This document shows, in pieces, positions 17,328 to 26,263 of a stretch of DNA of 64,000 nucleotides. The position numbers and the translations under genes were made by a program. The notes below the pieces were generated by a model. The model saw only the letters and a program-made list of their open reading frames with translations, was not told where the DNA came from and did not search any database. The stretch is from positions 1 through 64,000 of the forward strand of contig JAEEQX010000002.1 in the NCBI GenBank assembly GCA_016285575.1. The letters are read 5' to 3'. This DNA comes from Lachnospiraceae bacterium (lineage in GTDB: Bacteria; Bacillota; Clostridia; Lachnospirales; Lachnospiraceae). Each line of letters starts with the position of its first letter. The stretch's first letter is position 1.

Positions 17328-17370
17328 AATACAGTATTGTTGCTATTTAACGAATTAGGAGGAATTATAT

Positions 17371-17928
17371 ATGATTTCAGCCGGAGATTTCAGGAACGGT
17401 GTTACTATTGAATTGGAAGGAAACGTATTCCAGATTATCGAGTTCCAGCATGTTAAGCCCGGAAAAGGAGCAGCTTTCGTAAGAACAAAGCTTAAAAACA
17501 TTAAGAACGGTGGTGTTGTTGAAAGAACATTCAGACCCACTGAGAAGTGCCCTCAGGCGCGTATAGACCGTAAGGATATGCAGTACTTATATGCAGATGG
17601 CGATATGTTCAACTTCATGGATGTTGAGACATATGAGCAGATCGCATTAAACAAGGACGAGATTGGCGATGCACTTAAGTTCGTAAAAGAGAACGAGATG
17701 GTTAAGATGCTTTCTCACAACGGACAGGTATTCTCAGTAGAGCCTCCTCTCTTTGTTGAGCTTGAGATTACAGAGACAGAGCCCGGTTTCAAGGGTGATA
17801 CAGCTACAGGTGCTTCTAAGCCCGCTATCGTTGAGACAGGTGCACAGGTTTCCGTTCCTTTGTTCGTAGAAATCGGCGAGAAGATTAAGATTGATACAAG
17901 AACAGGTGAGTACTTATCCAGAGTATAA
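17371..17928 (+). CDS. efp: Elongation factor P
   Basis: EF-P rescues ribosomes stalled on polyproline. This 185-residue protein has the three OB-like domains. The N-terminal KOW-like domain carries the modification loop [16 protein letters not shown] at about residues 29-44, with Lys at the tip (PGKGAA). The C-terminal domain ends in the typical [23 protein letters not shown] precedes ATG 17371. It has its own promoter and a strong terminator. Confidence 0.97.
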   Translation: MISAGDFRNGVTIELEGNVFQIIEFQHVKPGKGAAFVRTKLKNIKNGGVVERTFRPTEKCPQARIDRKDMQYLYADGDMFNFMDVETYEQIALNKDEIGDALKFVKENEMVKMLSHNGQVFSVEPPLFVELEITETEPGFKGDTATGASKPAIVETGAQVSVPLFVEIGEKIKIDTRTGEYLSRV

Positions 17929-17960
17929 TCTAATCTGACGATAATCATTAAATGCTTGCA

Positions 17961-17997
17961 AGACAATGAATAAGAATCTTATTCATTGTCTTTTTTT
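17961..17997 (+). terminator. Terminator after efp
   Basis: A perfect 14-bp stem, AGACAATGAATAAG (17961-17974) and CTTATTCATTGTCT (17978-17991), closed by a 3-base loop, runs into seven T residues. Confidence 0.93.
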
Positions 17998-18034
17998 GCT
18001 CAAAAAATAATTTTGGAACGATTGGAGGTATTTA

Positions 18035-18931
18035 ATGGAATATAGCTTATTTAAAGAATACGTATTAGAGGGAATCAGAGAAAGATTGGGAGAAGATCTT
18101 GATTATGAATACAGAAGTGTGGTTAAAAACAATGGAATAGTTTTGGATGGATTACTTATTAGGGATAAAAAATGCAGCATCTCTCCAACAGTATATGTTA
18201 ATGATTATTATGATTCATACATTGCGGGTGATGAACTTGATCAGATTTTGGACAGAATCGAAGATGTGTACAAGGAAAATACGATTACTGATGAGTTTGA
18301 TGCTGAGAGATTCTGCCATTTTGAGAATATTAAGGATAATGTGGTCTATAAGATAGTTAATTACGAAAAGAACGCTGAGCTTTTTAAGGATATACCGCAT
18401 AAGAAGTTCCTTGATCTCGCTATCGTATACTACATCAATATCAAGGATGATACATTCGAGAATGCTTCGATACTGATTAATAACAATCAGTTAAAGGTAT
18501 GGGGCGTTGATGAGATTATGATTGATGAACTGGCAAAAAAGAATACGCCACTCATTCATAAGGCAGAGATTAAGACGATGGCAGATACTCTTATTGAGCT
18601 TATGAGTAGTCCCGACGAAGAAACTATAGACTTTTTACAGAGCGAGAATTCACCCATGTATGTTGTATCCAATGAGGACAAGGTGTTTGGTGCGGCAGTT
18701 CTACTTTACGATGGCTTAATTAGAGAATTCTCCAAGAGAGTGGACAGCAGTGTATGGATTATACCAAGTTCCGTGCATGAACTTATACTGGTTCCTTCAG
18801 TATATGTAACGGATTCATCCATACTCGATGATATGATATGCGAAATCAATGCGACAGAGGTTCCGGGTACCGATATTCTGTCGAATCACGCTTATTACTA
18901 CGATAAAAAGAAGGATGAGATAGTATATTAG
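18035..18931 (+). CDS. DUF5688 family protein
   Basis: This 298-residue soluble protein of unknown function matches the DUF5688 pattern I recognise from Lachnospiraceae. It has KNNGIVLDGLLIRDK and SPTVYVNDYYDSY near the N terminus, HKKFLDLAIVYYINI around residue 123, and a C-terminal part with VWIIPSSVHELILVP and INATEVPGTDILSNHAYYYD. There is no signal peptide, membrane helix or cysteine-rich motif. The family is often found in several copies per genome. The start follows TTGGAGG at about 18022-18028. No operon partner is evident, and tRNA-Arg lies downstream. Confidence 0.75.
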   Translation: MEYSLFKEYVLEGIRERLGEDLDYEYRSVVKNNGIVLDGLLIRDKKCSISPTVYVNDYYDSYIAGDELDQILDRIEDVYKENTITDEFDAERFCHFENIKDNVVYKIVNYEKNAELFKDIPHKKFLDLAIVYYINIKDDTFENASILINNNQLKVWGVDEIMIDELAKKNTPLIHKAEIKTMADTLIELMSSPDEETIDFLQSENSPMYVVSNEDKVFGAAVLLYDGLIREFSKRVDSSVWIIPSSVHELILVPSVYVTDSSILDDMICEINATEVPGTDILSNHAYYYDKKKDEIVY

Positions 18932-19060
18932 ACTATATTACAAAGTATATATAAAAGTGCTTGAAAGCGTTGCAAACAGGGAGACTTGACGAGGTAGACA
19001 AAAGATGCACAAAGTGGTAAAATAACCTAGTATGTTTATCCGTGGTACAAGGATATTTTT
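18932..19060. other. Gap upstream of tRNA-Arg
   Basis: This 129-base gap has no ORF. A TTGACG hexamer at about 18987 and a TAAAAT at about 19018 are 26 bases apart, too far to be a normal promoter pair. I could not place the tRNA promoter with confidence. Confidence 0.3.
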
Positions 19061-19132
19061 GCACCCGTAGTCTAATGGATAAAATATTGGCCTCCGACGC
19101 CAAGGATGCAGGTTCGATTCCTGTCGGGTGCA
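19061..19132 (+). tRNA. tRNA-Arg (anticodon CCG)
   Basis: The acceptor stem GCACCCG (19061-19067) pairs with CGGGTGC (19125-19131), with discriminator A. The anticodon arm is TTGGC-CTCCGAC-GCCAA, giving anticodon CCG (reads CGG, Arg). The T arm is GCAGG-TTCGATT-CCTGT. CCA is not encoded. The D stem GTCT/AAAT contains one C-A mismatch and one G-T pair, making it weaker than usual. No terminator separates it from the SH3 protein gene 31 bases downstream. Confidence 0.93.
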
Positions 19133-19163
19133 TACGAGGTTAATTATCAGGAGTACTATTTAT

Positions 19164-20405
19164 ATGAAAGATAAATCAACTAAGTCCGTTCTTGATAAGA
19201 TATGGATGATAGTTAAAAAGAATGTATTGGTATCCGCTTCATTGCTTTTTGTAGCGATACTTTTAGCAGTAACCATTCTTATCGTTGCTATCACAGGCAT
19301 AAAAGATAAGGCAGCTGAGAGACGTGCTTACGAAGCTTTATCCGAAGAGGAGAAAGCACTTCTTAATCAGGACTTCACACTTGGAAAAGATGCTTATGAT
19401 TTCATCAACGAAGACATGGTTGCATATTTTGATGCACTTGCTAATAACGATCAGGATTTTGTTAAGACTCATCTTTCCGATGTAACACTTAACGAGCTTG
19501 ATAATATCCAGGTTAAGAGTAAGTATGTTAACAAGTATGATGACATCGTTGTATACACACAGAATGGTCTTAATGAAGATTCTTATTACGTATACGTAAC
19601 ATGTAACATCTATTACGAAGGTTATGATACACCTGTTCCTTCGATACTTGGAATTTACTATGCCAAGGATGAGAGCGGTCAGTATAAAATCTATAAGAAG
19701 AAGAGCTCAATGCCTCCCAAGGTTGTTGAGAACTTTTATATAGCATGCATGCAGCCTGAAGTTCAGGAAATTTACAACCAGACTTCAATAGCATATAATC
19801 AGGCTATTGATTCGGATGAGAACTTAAAGGCTTTTGTTCTTGAATACGAAGATATCAAGAAGAAGGATCTTTCTGCGATTGTAGAAGAGAGAGATGCTGC
19901 AGCCAGAGAAGCAAGAAAAGCAGCTGAAGAACTCGAGCAGCAGTCACAGGTTGCTACAGTTAAGACTACTACAAGCGTTAATGTTCGTAAGTCTGATTCT
20001 GAGACTTCCGAGAGACTTGGTACTGTAGGCGATGGCGTTAAGTTACAGAGACTTGAAGAAAAGCGTAACGGTTGGTCCAAGGTTCAGTACGAAGGAAAGG
20101 AAGCTTATATTAAGTCTGAATACCTGGTAGTTGTTGATGAGGATGGCAACGAGGTTGCATCTAATAATAATGATGATAATCAGGATAGCAATACGGATAC
20201 TAATCAGAATAACAACGAAGCAAAGAAATATGTTACCGCTACAGACAATGTTAATATCCGTGAAGAAGCTGATATAGATTCAGAGCGAGTCGGATTCGCA
20301 TATAACGGTGACAAGTTTGAATTGGTTGAAAAACTGTCAAACGGTTGGACCAAGATCAAATATAACGGAAAAGATGCTTATGTTAAATCGGACTATGTTA
20401 AATAA
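19164..20405 (+). CDS. Membrane-anchored protein with two SH3b domains
   Basis: This 413-residue protein has an N-terminal cytoplasmic stretch, one transmembrane helix (about 22-45) and an extracellular alpha/beta region (about 65-230). A short coiled coil rich in Glu/Ala/Arg (about 235-262) follows. Then come two bacterial SH3 domains: SVNVRKSDSETSERLGTV at about 269-286 and DNVNIREEADIDSERVG at about 362-378. An Asn/Asp-rich linker joins them. SH3b domains usually bind cell-wall peptides, so a wall-associated role is likely, with no enzymatic domain visible. ATG 19164 is preferred over an upstream ATG that overlaps the tRNA, because AGGAG lies 10 bases before it. The gene is probably transcribed with tRNA-Arg. 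Confidence 0.8.
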   Translation: MKDKSTKSVLDKIWMIVKKNVLVSASLLFVAILLAVTILIVAITGIKDKAAERRAYEALSEEEKALLNQDFTLGKDAYDFINEDMVAYFDALANNDQDFVKTHLSDVTLNELDNIQVKSKYVNKYDDIVVYTQNGLNEDSYYVYVTCNIYYEGYDTPVPSILGIYYAKDESGQYKIYKKKSSMPPKVVENFYIACMQPEVQEIYNQTSIAYNQAIDSDENLKAFVLEYEDIKKKDLSAIVEERDAAAREARKAAEELEQQSQVATVKTTTSVNVRKSDSETSERLGTVGDGVKLQRLEEKRNGWSKVQYEGKEAYIKSEYLVVVDEDGNEVASNNNDDNQDSNTDTNQNNNEAKKYVTATDNVNIREEADIDSERVGFAYNGDKFELVEKLSNGWTKIKYNGKDAYVKSDYVK

Positions 20406-20418
20406 TTAATCCGCGTAC

Positions 20419-20455
20419 GGTGCATATCCGCATAAGGTTATGCACCATTTTTTTT
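20419..20455 (+). terminator. Terminator after the SH3 gene
   Basis: Stem GGTGCATA (20419-20426) and TATGCACC (20439-20446) is followed by A and eight T residues. Confidence 0.9.
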
Positions 20456-20498
20456 CTAATGCGCACGTCCGAATAGGGAAATTACATAAGGTACAAAT

Positions 20499-21215
20499 AT
20501 GAACGAGACCAGAATAAATAAATACATAGCATTATGTGGTATATGCTCAAGAAGAGAAGCTGATACTCTTATAGAAGCAGGCAGAGTATTCATCAATGGC
20601 GAGAAGGCAGAACTTGGCAGCAAGGTTGTTGAGGGAGATCTCGTTAAGATAGATGACAAGGAAGTAAAGCCTGAGGAAAAGAAAGTGGTCGCTTATTACA
20701 AGCCTGTTGGTGTTACTGTCACTGAAGCAGATGTGCATGCCAACATTACTCTTAGCGAAGCATTTCATTATCCTACCAGACTTACATATGCAGGACGTCT
20801 TGATGAAGATTCCGAAGGATTGCTTCTTATGACCAATGACGGTGAACTTATTCACTGCATGATGCATGGTTCCAATAATCATGAAAAAGAATATATAGTA
20901 GAAGTTGATAAAGCTATAGTGCCTATCATATTCGAGAGAATGCAGGCAGGATTATATCTTCCTGATTTGGATGTAACTACCAAGCCCTGCAAGATTACAC
21001 CGATTAATGATACTACTTTTAAAATAGTTCTCACACAGGGCCTTAACAGACAGATTAGACGTATGTGTTATGAATGCGGACTTGATGTTGTAAGTCTTAA
21101 AAGAATCAGAGTATGCAATATCTTACTTGGCGACTTAAAGCCCAATGATTATAGAGAACTTACTGCCGAAGAGGTAGATGAATTATACAGGAGTGTATTT
21201 ACAATCAATGAATAA
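20499..21215 (+). CDS. rluF: 23S rRNA pseudouridine synthase (RluF type)
   Basis: This 238-residue protein has an N-terminal S4 RNA-binding domain (about 1-60, RINKYIALCGICSRREADTL) and a TruA/RsuA-fold catalytic domain. The catalytic Asp is in AGRLDEDSEGLLLMTNDG (about 95-112). NNHEKEYIVEVDK and LTQGLNRQIRRMC match RluF more closely than RsuA or RluB. It isomerises uridine in 23S rRNA. ligA overlaps its end by eight bases, so translation is likely coupled. Confidence 0.88.
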   Translation: MNETRINKYIALCGICSRREADTLIEAGRVFINGEKAELGSKVVEGDLVKIDDKEVKPEEKKVVAYYKPVGVTVTEADVHANITLSEAFHYPTRLTYAGRLDEDSEGLLLMTNDGELIHCMMHGSNNHEKEYIVEVDKAIVPIIFERMQAGLYLPDLDVTTKPCKITPINDTTFKIVLTQGLNRQIRRMCYECGLDVVSLKRIRVCNILLGDLKPNDYRELTAEEVDELYRSVFTINE

Positions 21216-23166
21216 AGTCAATCGTATAAAAGAACTTTGTTCAATACTTAATAAAGCAAGCGAAGCGTATTATGCAAAAGACGAAGAGATAATGTCCAAC
21301 TTCGAATATGATGCGCTCTATGATGAACTTGTTTCTCTAGAAGAAGAAACAGGTGTCGTTTTGTCCGATTCACCGACTCAAAAGGTTGGATACGAACCGG
21401 TATCTTTTCTTCCCAAATACACTCATGCCAAGCCGATGTTATCATTGGCTAAGACTAAGGACAGAGAAGAACTTTTGTCTTGGCTGTCTGATAAAAAAGG
21501 ATTATTATCATGGAAGCTTGATGGACTTACAGTAGTCCTTACGTATGAAGACGGTAAGCTTTTTAATGCCGTTACAAGAGGCAATGGAGAGATAGGTGAG
21601 ATAATTACGCAGAATGCTCTTTGCTTCAAGAATCTTCCTGTTAAAATATCTGATACAGGTAGACTTATTATCAGAGGCGAAGCAGTAATTACTTATTCTG
21701 ATTTTGAAAAGATTAATGAAAGCATTACAGATGCTTCTGAGAAATATAAGAATCCAAGAAACCTCTGTTCAGGTTCGGTTAGACAGCTTGATCCCAAGAT
21801 TACGGCTTCAAGAAATGTAAGATTCTATGCTTTTGCGCTTGTTGAAGGCGGAGAGGGAGATTATAACAATTCGAGACTCTCTCAGATGGAATATCTTAAG
21901 TCGTTAGGTTTCGACTGTGTATGCGAAAAAGAGGTTAATAAGGATACACTTCTTGATACCATTGAGTGGTATTCAAGAGAGATTAATGATTATGACGTAC
22001 CTTCCGATGGATTGGTACTTATGTATGATGATATAGCTTATGGTAATTCGCTTGGTTCGACAGCCAAGAGCCCCAGAAATGCCATTGCATTCAAGTGGCA
22101 GGATGAGCAGGCTGAGACAACACTTCGTCAGATTGAATGGTCGCCTTCGAGAACAGGACTTATCAATCCGGTAGCAATCTTTGATACCGTTGATCTTGAA
22201 GGAACCAATGTATCGAGAGCAAGTGTACACAACCTTTCAGTCATGCGTTCATTAAAACTTGGTATCGGTGATAAGATTATGGTCTATAAGGCCAATATGA
22301 TTATTCCTCAGATATCCGAGAACCTGACCAAGAGTGATAATATTGAGATACCTACTGAGTGTCCTATATGCGGAAGTACTCTTAAGATAGAGTCTACAGA
22401 CGGAACAGATACATTATACTGCCTTAATAAGGAATGCCCTGTTAAGCAGACTAAGAGCTTAACTCTTTTTGCATCAAGAAATGCACTCAACATTGACGGT
22501 ATATCAGAAGAGACTATTATTAAGTTTATTGAAAAAGGCTTTATCAAAGAATATGCTGATTTCTTTAAACTCGACAGATATAAGAATGATATTGTCAACA
22601 TGGACGGCTTCGGCATCAAGTCCTATGACAATATAATTGCTTCATGCGACAAGGCTAAAAACACAACACTTCCACGTCTTTTATACGGACTTGGAATCGA
22701 GAATGTAGGTGTAGCCAATGCCAAACTCATCGCATCATTTTATGATTATGATTTTGATAAAATCAGAAATGCAAGTGTTGATGATCTGTCAGTAATAGAT
22801 CAGGTAGGAGAAGTAATTGCTTCTTCCATCTATAATTTCTTTCATGATGAATATAAGGCAAAAGAAGTTGATAATCTCTTAGAGATTATTACACTTGAAA
22901 AGATAGTATCTGATGGTGAAAAAGATCTCGCCGGCAAAACGTTTGTTATCACCGGTTCTCTTAATCATTTTGAGAATAGAGATGCACTCAAGGATATTAT
23001 TGAGTCAAGAGGTGGAAAAGTAGCAGGTAGCGTATCAAATAAAACTGAAGCGCTCATCAATAATGACGTTACTTCCACATCAGGCAAGAATAAGAAAGCC
23101 AAAGAGTTAAATATAAGAATCATCTCTGAAGATGATTTTATCAATGAATACAATATTACAATTTGA
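21208..23166 (+). CDS. ligA: NAD+-dependent DNA ligase
   Basis: LigA seals nicks in replication and repair. This one has 652 residues and all domains. The N-terminal Ia region and adenylation domain carry the nucleotidyl Lys in LSWKLDGLTVV (about residues 98-108). An OB fold and a four-Cys zinc finger follow (CPICG... and CLNKECP, about 385-410). A helix-hairpin-helix region and a C-terminal BRCT domain (DLAGKTFVITGSLNHF onward, about 573-645) complete it. The length is close to the usual 660-670. ATG 21208 fits the family N terminus, and an AGGAG lies 14 bases upstream, slightly far. It lies in a tight cluster with rluF and metA. Confidence 0.95.
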   Translation: MNKVNRIKELCSILNKASEAYYAKDEEIMSNFEYDALYDELVSLEEETGVVLSDSPTQKVGYEPVSFLPKYTHAKPMLSLAKTKDREELLSWLSDKKGLLSWKLDGLTVVLTYEDGKLFNAVTRGNGEIGEIITQNALCFKNLPVKISDTGRLIIRGEAVITYSDFEKINESITDASEKYKNPRNLCSGSVRQLDPKITASRNVRFYAFALVEGGEGDYNNSRLSQMEYLKSLGFDCVCEKEVNKDTLLDTIEWYSREINDYDVPSDGLVLMYDDIAYGNSLGSTAKSPRNAIAFKWQDEQAETTLRQIEWSPSRTGLINPVAIFDTVDLEGTNVSRASVHNLSVMRSLKLGIGDKIMVYKANMIIPQISENLTKSDNIEIPTECPICGSTLKIESTDGTDTLYCLNKECPVKQTKSLTLFASRNALNIDGISEETIIKFIEKGFIKEYADFFKLDRYKNDIVNMDGFGIKSYDNIIASCDKAKNTTLPRLLYGLGIENVGVANAKLIASFYDYDFDKIRNASVDDLSVIDQVGEVIASSIYNFFHDEYKAKEVDNLLEIITLEKIVSDGEKDLAGKTFVITGSLNHFENRDALKDIIESRGGKVAGSVSNKTEALINNDVTSTSGKNKKAKELNIRIISEDDFINEYNITI

Positions 23167-23179
23167 TTGGAGATAAGAA

Positions 23180-24103
23180 ATGCCAATTAGAATTCAAAGT
23201 GAATTACCTGCAAAAGAAAAATTAGAGAGTGAAAATATATTCGTAATGGATGAAACAAGAGCCATGCATCAGGATATAAGACCTCTTAAGGTTGCTATCC
23301 TTAATGTAATGCCTCTTAAAGAAGAGACTGAACTTCAGCTTTTGCGTGTTTTATCCAATACTCCTTTGCAGGTGGATGTTACTTTTCTTAATGTAAAAAC
23401 TCATATATCACAGAATACTTCCGCAAGCCATCTTAACAAGTTCTATACTTATTATGATGAGATTAAAAACCAGAAGTTTGACGGACTTATCATTACAGGT
23501 GCACCTGTAGAACAGCTTCCTTTTGAGGAGGTTGATTATTGGGATGAACTCTGTCATATATTTGAGTGGTCTAAAAAGAATGTAACAAGTACACTTCATA
23601 TTTGCTGGGGTGCGCAGGCCGGACTCTATTATCATTTTGGGCTTGAAAAGAAGGAACTTCCCGAGAAGATATCAGGTATTTTCAAGCATCAGGTTATGAA
23701 TAGAAAAGAGCCCCTTGTAAGAGGATTTGATGATGAGTTTTATGCTCCTCATTCAAGATATACTGAGGTAGCTTTGGCAGATGTTGAAAAATGCGATAAG
23801 CTTAAAGTCCTTGCTGTATCAAAAGAAGCAGGTCTTTATATATGCTTAAGCGAAGGCGGTAAGCAGGTATTTGTGACAGGACATCCGGAGTACGACAGAT
23901 TTACACTTGATTCTGAGTACAAGAGAGATATGGGTAAGGGTATTAATCCCAAGATGCCTAAGAATTATTATCCTGATGATAATCCAGAGAATAAGCCTCT
24001 GCTTCAGTGGAGAAGCCACAGCATCAATCTCTACAGCAATTGGCTTAATTACTATGTATATCAGACAACACCTTACGATGTTGAAAATATTGGAAATAAT
24101 TAG
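23180..24103 (+). CDS. metAA: Homoserine O-acyltransferase, predicted acetyl-CoA specific
   Basis: This 307-residue enzyme activates homoserine for methionine synthesis. The catalytic Cys is at 142 in [15 protein letters not shown]. The catalytic His lies in [13 protein letters not shown] near residue 235, with Glu just after it. Residue 111 is Glu ([13 protein letters not shown]). In this family Glu at 111 is associated with acetyl-CoA and Gly with succinyl-CoA, so O-acetylhomoserine is the predicted product. The gene starts 13 bases after ligA behind TTGGAG. No SAM-box or T-box could fit in that gap, so any regulation must be upstream of the operon. Confidence 0.93.
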   Translation: MPIRIQSELPAKEKLESENIFVMDETRAMHQDIRPLKVAILNVMPLKEETELQLLRVLSNTPLQVDVTFLNVKTHISQNTSASHLNKFYTYYDEIKNQKFDGLIITGAPVEQLPFEEVDYWDELCHIFEWSKKNVTSTLHICWGAQAGLYYHFGLEKKELPEKISGIFKHQVMNRKEPLVRGFDDEFYAPHSRYTEVALADVEKCDKLKVLAVSKEAGLYICLSEGGKQVFVTGHPEYDRFTLDSEYKRDMGKGINPKMPKNYYPDDNPENKPLLQWRSHSINLYSNWLNYYVYQTTPYDVENIGNN

Positions 24104-24114
24104 AGAGAGAAGAC

Positions 24115-25053
24115 ATGAACTGGTTTAACAAAATGGAAAGAAAATACGGCAAATACGCTATCAAGAATTTGTCGTTATACATTGTTATCTGTTATGCTTT
24201 CGGTTTCTTGATGAATTCATTCAAACCTGACTGGGTATATCTGGTAACACTTAATCCCCATGCGATTCTTCACGGACAGGTATGGAGACTATTTACATGG
24301 ATATTGGTTCCCGAAGGATCTATGAATATATTCTTCGTACTGATATTCTTATTCTTTTATTTTTCGATTGGACGTAATCTAGAACAGGCCTGGGGAAAGT
24401 TTGCTTTTAACTTTTATTTCTTCTCGGGTATCTTTTTAACTGTTATAGGTTCGTTCTTACTGTATGGTTATAATCAGATATTCAACGCAACAGCCATTCA
24501 GTTATATGAGGCTCAAGCTGTGGCTCAAGTAGGTGAATGCAGTTGGGCATTTGGAGGTTCATGGTTTTATGCTGAGGAAGCTTTTCTTTTCTCGACATAT
24601 TATCTTAACTTATCCATTTTCCTTGCATATGCAATCACATATCCTAATATGAGAGTACTTTTATTCTTCTTAATTCCTATCAAGGTTAAGGTACTTGGTA
24701 TCATTTACGTAGTTGTATTGATATTCAATATTGCGATGTCTTTCACATATGGATTACATTCAGGTATAACCGAGTTGATTGTTGTAGGCACGTCGCTACT
24801 TAATACGATGATATTCTATATTATCCTGAAAAAAGGAACTAAGAGAAGATTCAGAGAGATTAAGAGACAAAAGGAATTCCAAAAAAAGATTAAGGAAGCA
24901 AGCGTTGCTCCTACACAGATAAGACATAAATGTGCAATATGCGGTCAGACTGACGTATCCAATCCCAATCTGACATTCAGATATTGCTCCAAGTGCAATG
25001 GCAACTATGAATATTGCAACGAGCATCTCTTTACACATAAACACATAGAATAA
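24115..25053 (+). CDS. Rhomboid-like membrane protein with C-terminal zinc ribbon
   Basis: This 312-residue protein has six or so transmembrane helices and a rhomboid/derlin-like pattern. HGQVWRLFTWILVPEG (about 53-68) and SIGRNLEQAWGKFAFNFYF (about 84-102) are in the expected places. The GxSG catalytic motif of rhomboid proteases is not visible in the following helices, so it is probably not a protease. A basic helical segment (about 240-265) leads to a cytoplasmic zinc ribbon, CAICGQTD... then CSKCNGNYEYCNEH, ending in HKH. The first gene of a three-gene unit with a sigma-like protein and an unknown protein, it begins 12 bases after metAA. Confidence 0.7.
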   Translation: MNWFNKMERKYGKYAIKNLSLYIVICYAFGFLMNSFKPDWVYLVTLNPHAILHGQVWRLFTWILVPEGSMNIFFVLIFLFFYFSIGRNLEQAWGKFAFNFYFFSGIFLTVIGSFLLYGYNQIFNATAIQLYEAQAVAQVGECSWAFGGSWFYAEEAFLFSTYYLNLSIFLAYAITYPNMRVLLFFLIPIKVKVLGIIYVVVLIFNIAMSFTYGLHSGITELIVVGTSLLNTMIFYIILKKGTKRRFREIKRQKEFQKKIKEASVAPTQIRHKCAICGQTDVSNPNLTFRYCSKCNGNYEYCNEHLFTHKHIE

Positions 25054-25066
25054 TACGGAGAATAAG

Positions 25067-25819
25067 ATGGACGAAAAGAAACTCTTTATCGCGCAGATGG
25101 ATAAGCTCATCAAGTACGGTCGCGATAATGACAATCTTGTTACAAGAGCAGATATAGATGAATATTTTAAGGATATATCACTTGATGAGGAAAAGAAGCA
25201 GCTCATCATTAACTTCCTCTATGATGCCAGGATAGGCGTTGACGAAGCCATCGATCCTGAAGAGATGATGGATGAGGAAGATGTGGATTTCCTCAAGATG
25301 TATATAGACGAATTAGAGTCTATAGGAAAAGTTACAGAAAAGGAAAAACTTGCTGTTATAGATACATTCCTTTCCGGTGATGTATCTGCTAAAGATAAGC
25401 TTATTGAGAGTTATTTATGGGATGTAGTTGAGACTGCAAAACTCTATGCCGGATTCGGCGTAGGACTTGAAGACTTAATAGGCGAGGGCAATGTAGCACT
25501 TGCTGTTATCCTCGAAGGACTTGATAAAAGATCAAGTGCCAAGGAAATAGATTCCATGATTTCGGACGCTTTGATGAGTGCCATGGAAGAATTGGTTTAT
25601 GAAGACAGCAATGAAAAGAATAAGAATAACTCCTGGGCTCAGGATGCGAATGAAGTACTTGATAAGGCAAAAGAACTAGCTGAGACGCTCGGACGAAATG
25701 TTAAGGTAGAGGAGTTATGTTCATTTGGCGATTTTGAAGAAGAGTTTGTAAGAAATGTGCTTGAGATAACAGGCGGTATTGAGATAATCGAGGACAGTGT
25801 GAAAAATGGATCTAAATAA
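25067..25819 (+). CDS. Truncated sigma-70-like protein
   Basis: This 250-residue, strongly acidic protein resembles pieces of a primary sigma factor. Residues about 10-60 look like region 1.1 (LIKYGRDNDNLVTRADIDEY). Residues about 110-155 look like regions 2.1-2.2, which contact core polymerase (LIESYLWDVVETAKLYAGFG, then LEDLIGEGNVALAVILEGLD). Residues about 205-240 look like region 3 (LAETLGRNVKVEEL... VRNVLEITGG). The aromatic -10 melting segment (2.3-2.4) and the region 4 helix-turn-helix are absent. It might bind RNA polymerase without recognising a promoter. It is 13 bases downstream of the rhomboid-like gene and overlaps the next gene by 14. Confidence 0.55.
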   Translation: MDEKKLFIAQMDKLIKYGRDNDNLVTRADIDEYFKDISLDEEKKQLIINFLYDARIGVDEAIDPEEMMDEEDVDFLKMYIDELESIGKVTEKEKLAVIDTFLSGDVSAKDKLIESYLWDVVETAKLYAGFGVGLEDLIGEGNVALAVILEGLDKRSSAKEIDSMISDALMSAMEELVYEDSNEKNKNNSWAQDANEVLDKAKELAETLGRNVKVEELCSFGDFEEEFVRNVLEITGGIEIIEDSVKNGSK

Positions 25820-26207
25820 TCGAGAATTCAAAGCTGTTATCAATGATATGACTCATTCATATATAGGCGCTCAGATGAATGTAGAAGAACTGCTTACCTA
25901 CGAAGATGTTCCTTTTAAGATTAAAGCACTTTTTAACAAGTACTTTTCAAAAGAAGAGGAAAGAAGCCTTCCCATTTGCGGGATATTATCTTCTGTAAGC
26001 AAAGAAGACTTTAACTACCAGGTTCTTAAACAGCTTAAACTTAAGTTCAAAGTCGGCGTATATGAGTTAGATAAAAAGGGTAATAAGCATTATAAGTCCA
26101 AGACACTTACTGTAGACGAGTTCTTGGATATTCATAAAAGCGATGAAGAGATTTTTGATGAAGAAGTAGTATTCAATAAGTTGGCCCTCATGGCTTTTTC
26201 GGTGTAG
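25806..26207 (+). CDS. Hypothetical protein (133 aa)
   Basis: I do not recognise this small protein. It is soluble and mixed alpha/beta, with no signal peptide or membrane segment. A patch of basic residues (LKQLKLKFKVGVYELDKKGNK) precedes an acidic C-terminal part with SDEEIFDEEVVFNK. Its start lies inside the end of the sigma-like gene (overlap 14 bases), which implies coupled translation and a related role. It is not a missing sigma region 4, because no helix-turn-helix pattern is seen. Confidence 0.6.
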   Translation: MDLNNREFKAVINDMTHSYIGAQMNVEELLTYEDVPFKIKALFNKYFSKEEERSLPICGILSSVSKEDFNYQVLKQLKLKFKVGVYELDKKGNKHYKSKTLTVDEFLDIHKSDEEIFDEEVVFNKLALMAFSV

Positions 26208-26236
26208 TTGTATTGTAAGGGGATTTTTGGTATAAT
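26208..26236 (+). promoter_or_regulatory. Promoter of the EAL/beta-helix gene
   Basis: TTGTAT (26208-26213) and TATAAT (26231-26236) have a 17-base spacer, and the -10 is extended by TGG. The start codon at 26264 lies about 20 bases beyond the expected transcription start. Confidence 0.7.
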
Positions 26237-26263
26237 AAGATATCAAAATCCGGGGTGTTATGT

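Noticed and set aside
18933..19133. Small reading frame on the minus strand across tRNA-Arg
   Set aside because: It is the antisense of the tRNA gene; such HPTGIEPAS-type translations are a familiar false gene.
23167..23179. SAM riboswitch before metAA
   Set aside because: Only 13 bases separate ligA and metAA.
25750..26207. Sigma-like gene and the 133-residue gene as one frameshifted sigma factor
   Set aside because: The second protein shows no region 4 helix-turn-helix and has its own start in a normal overlap.
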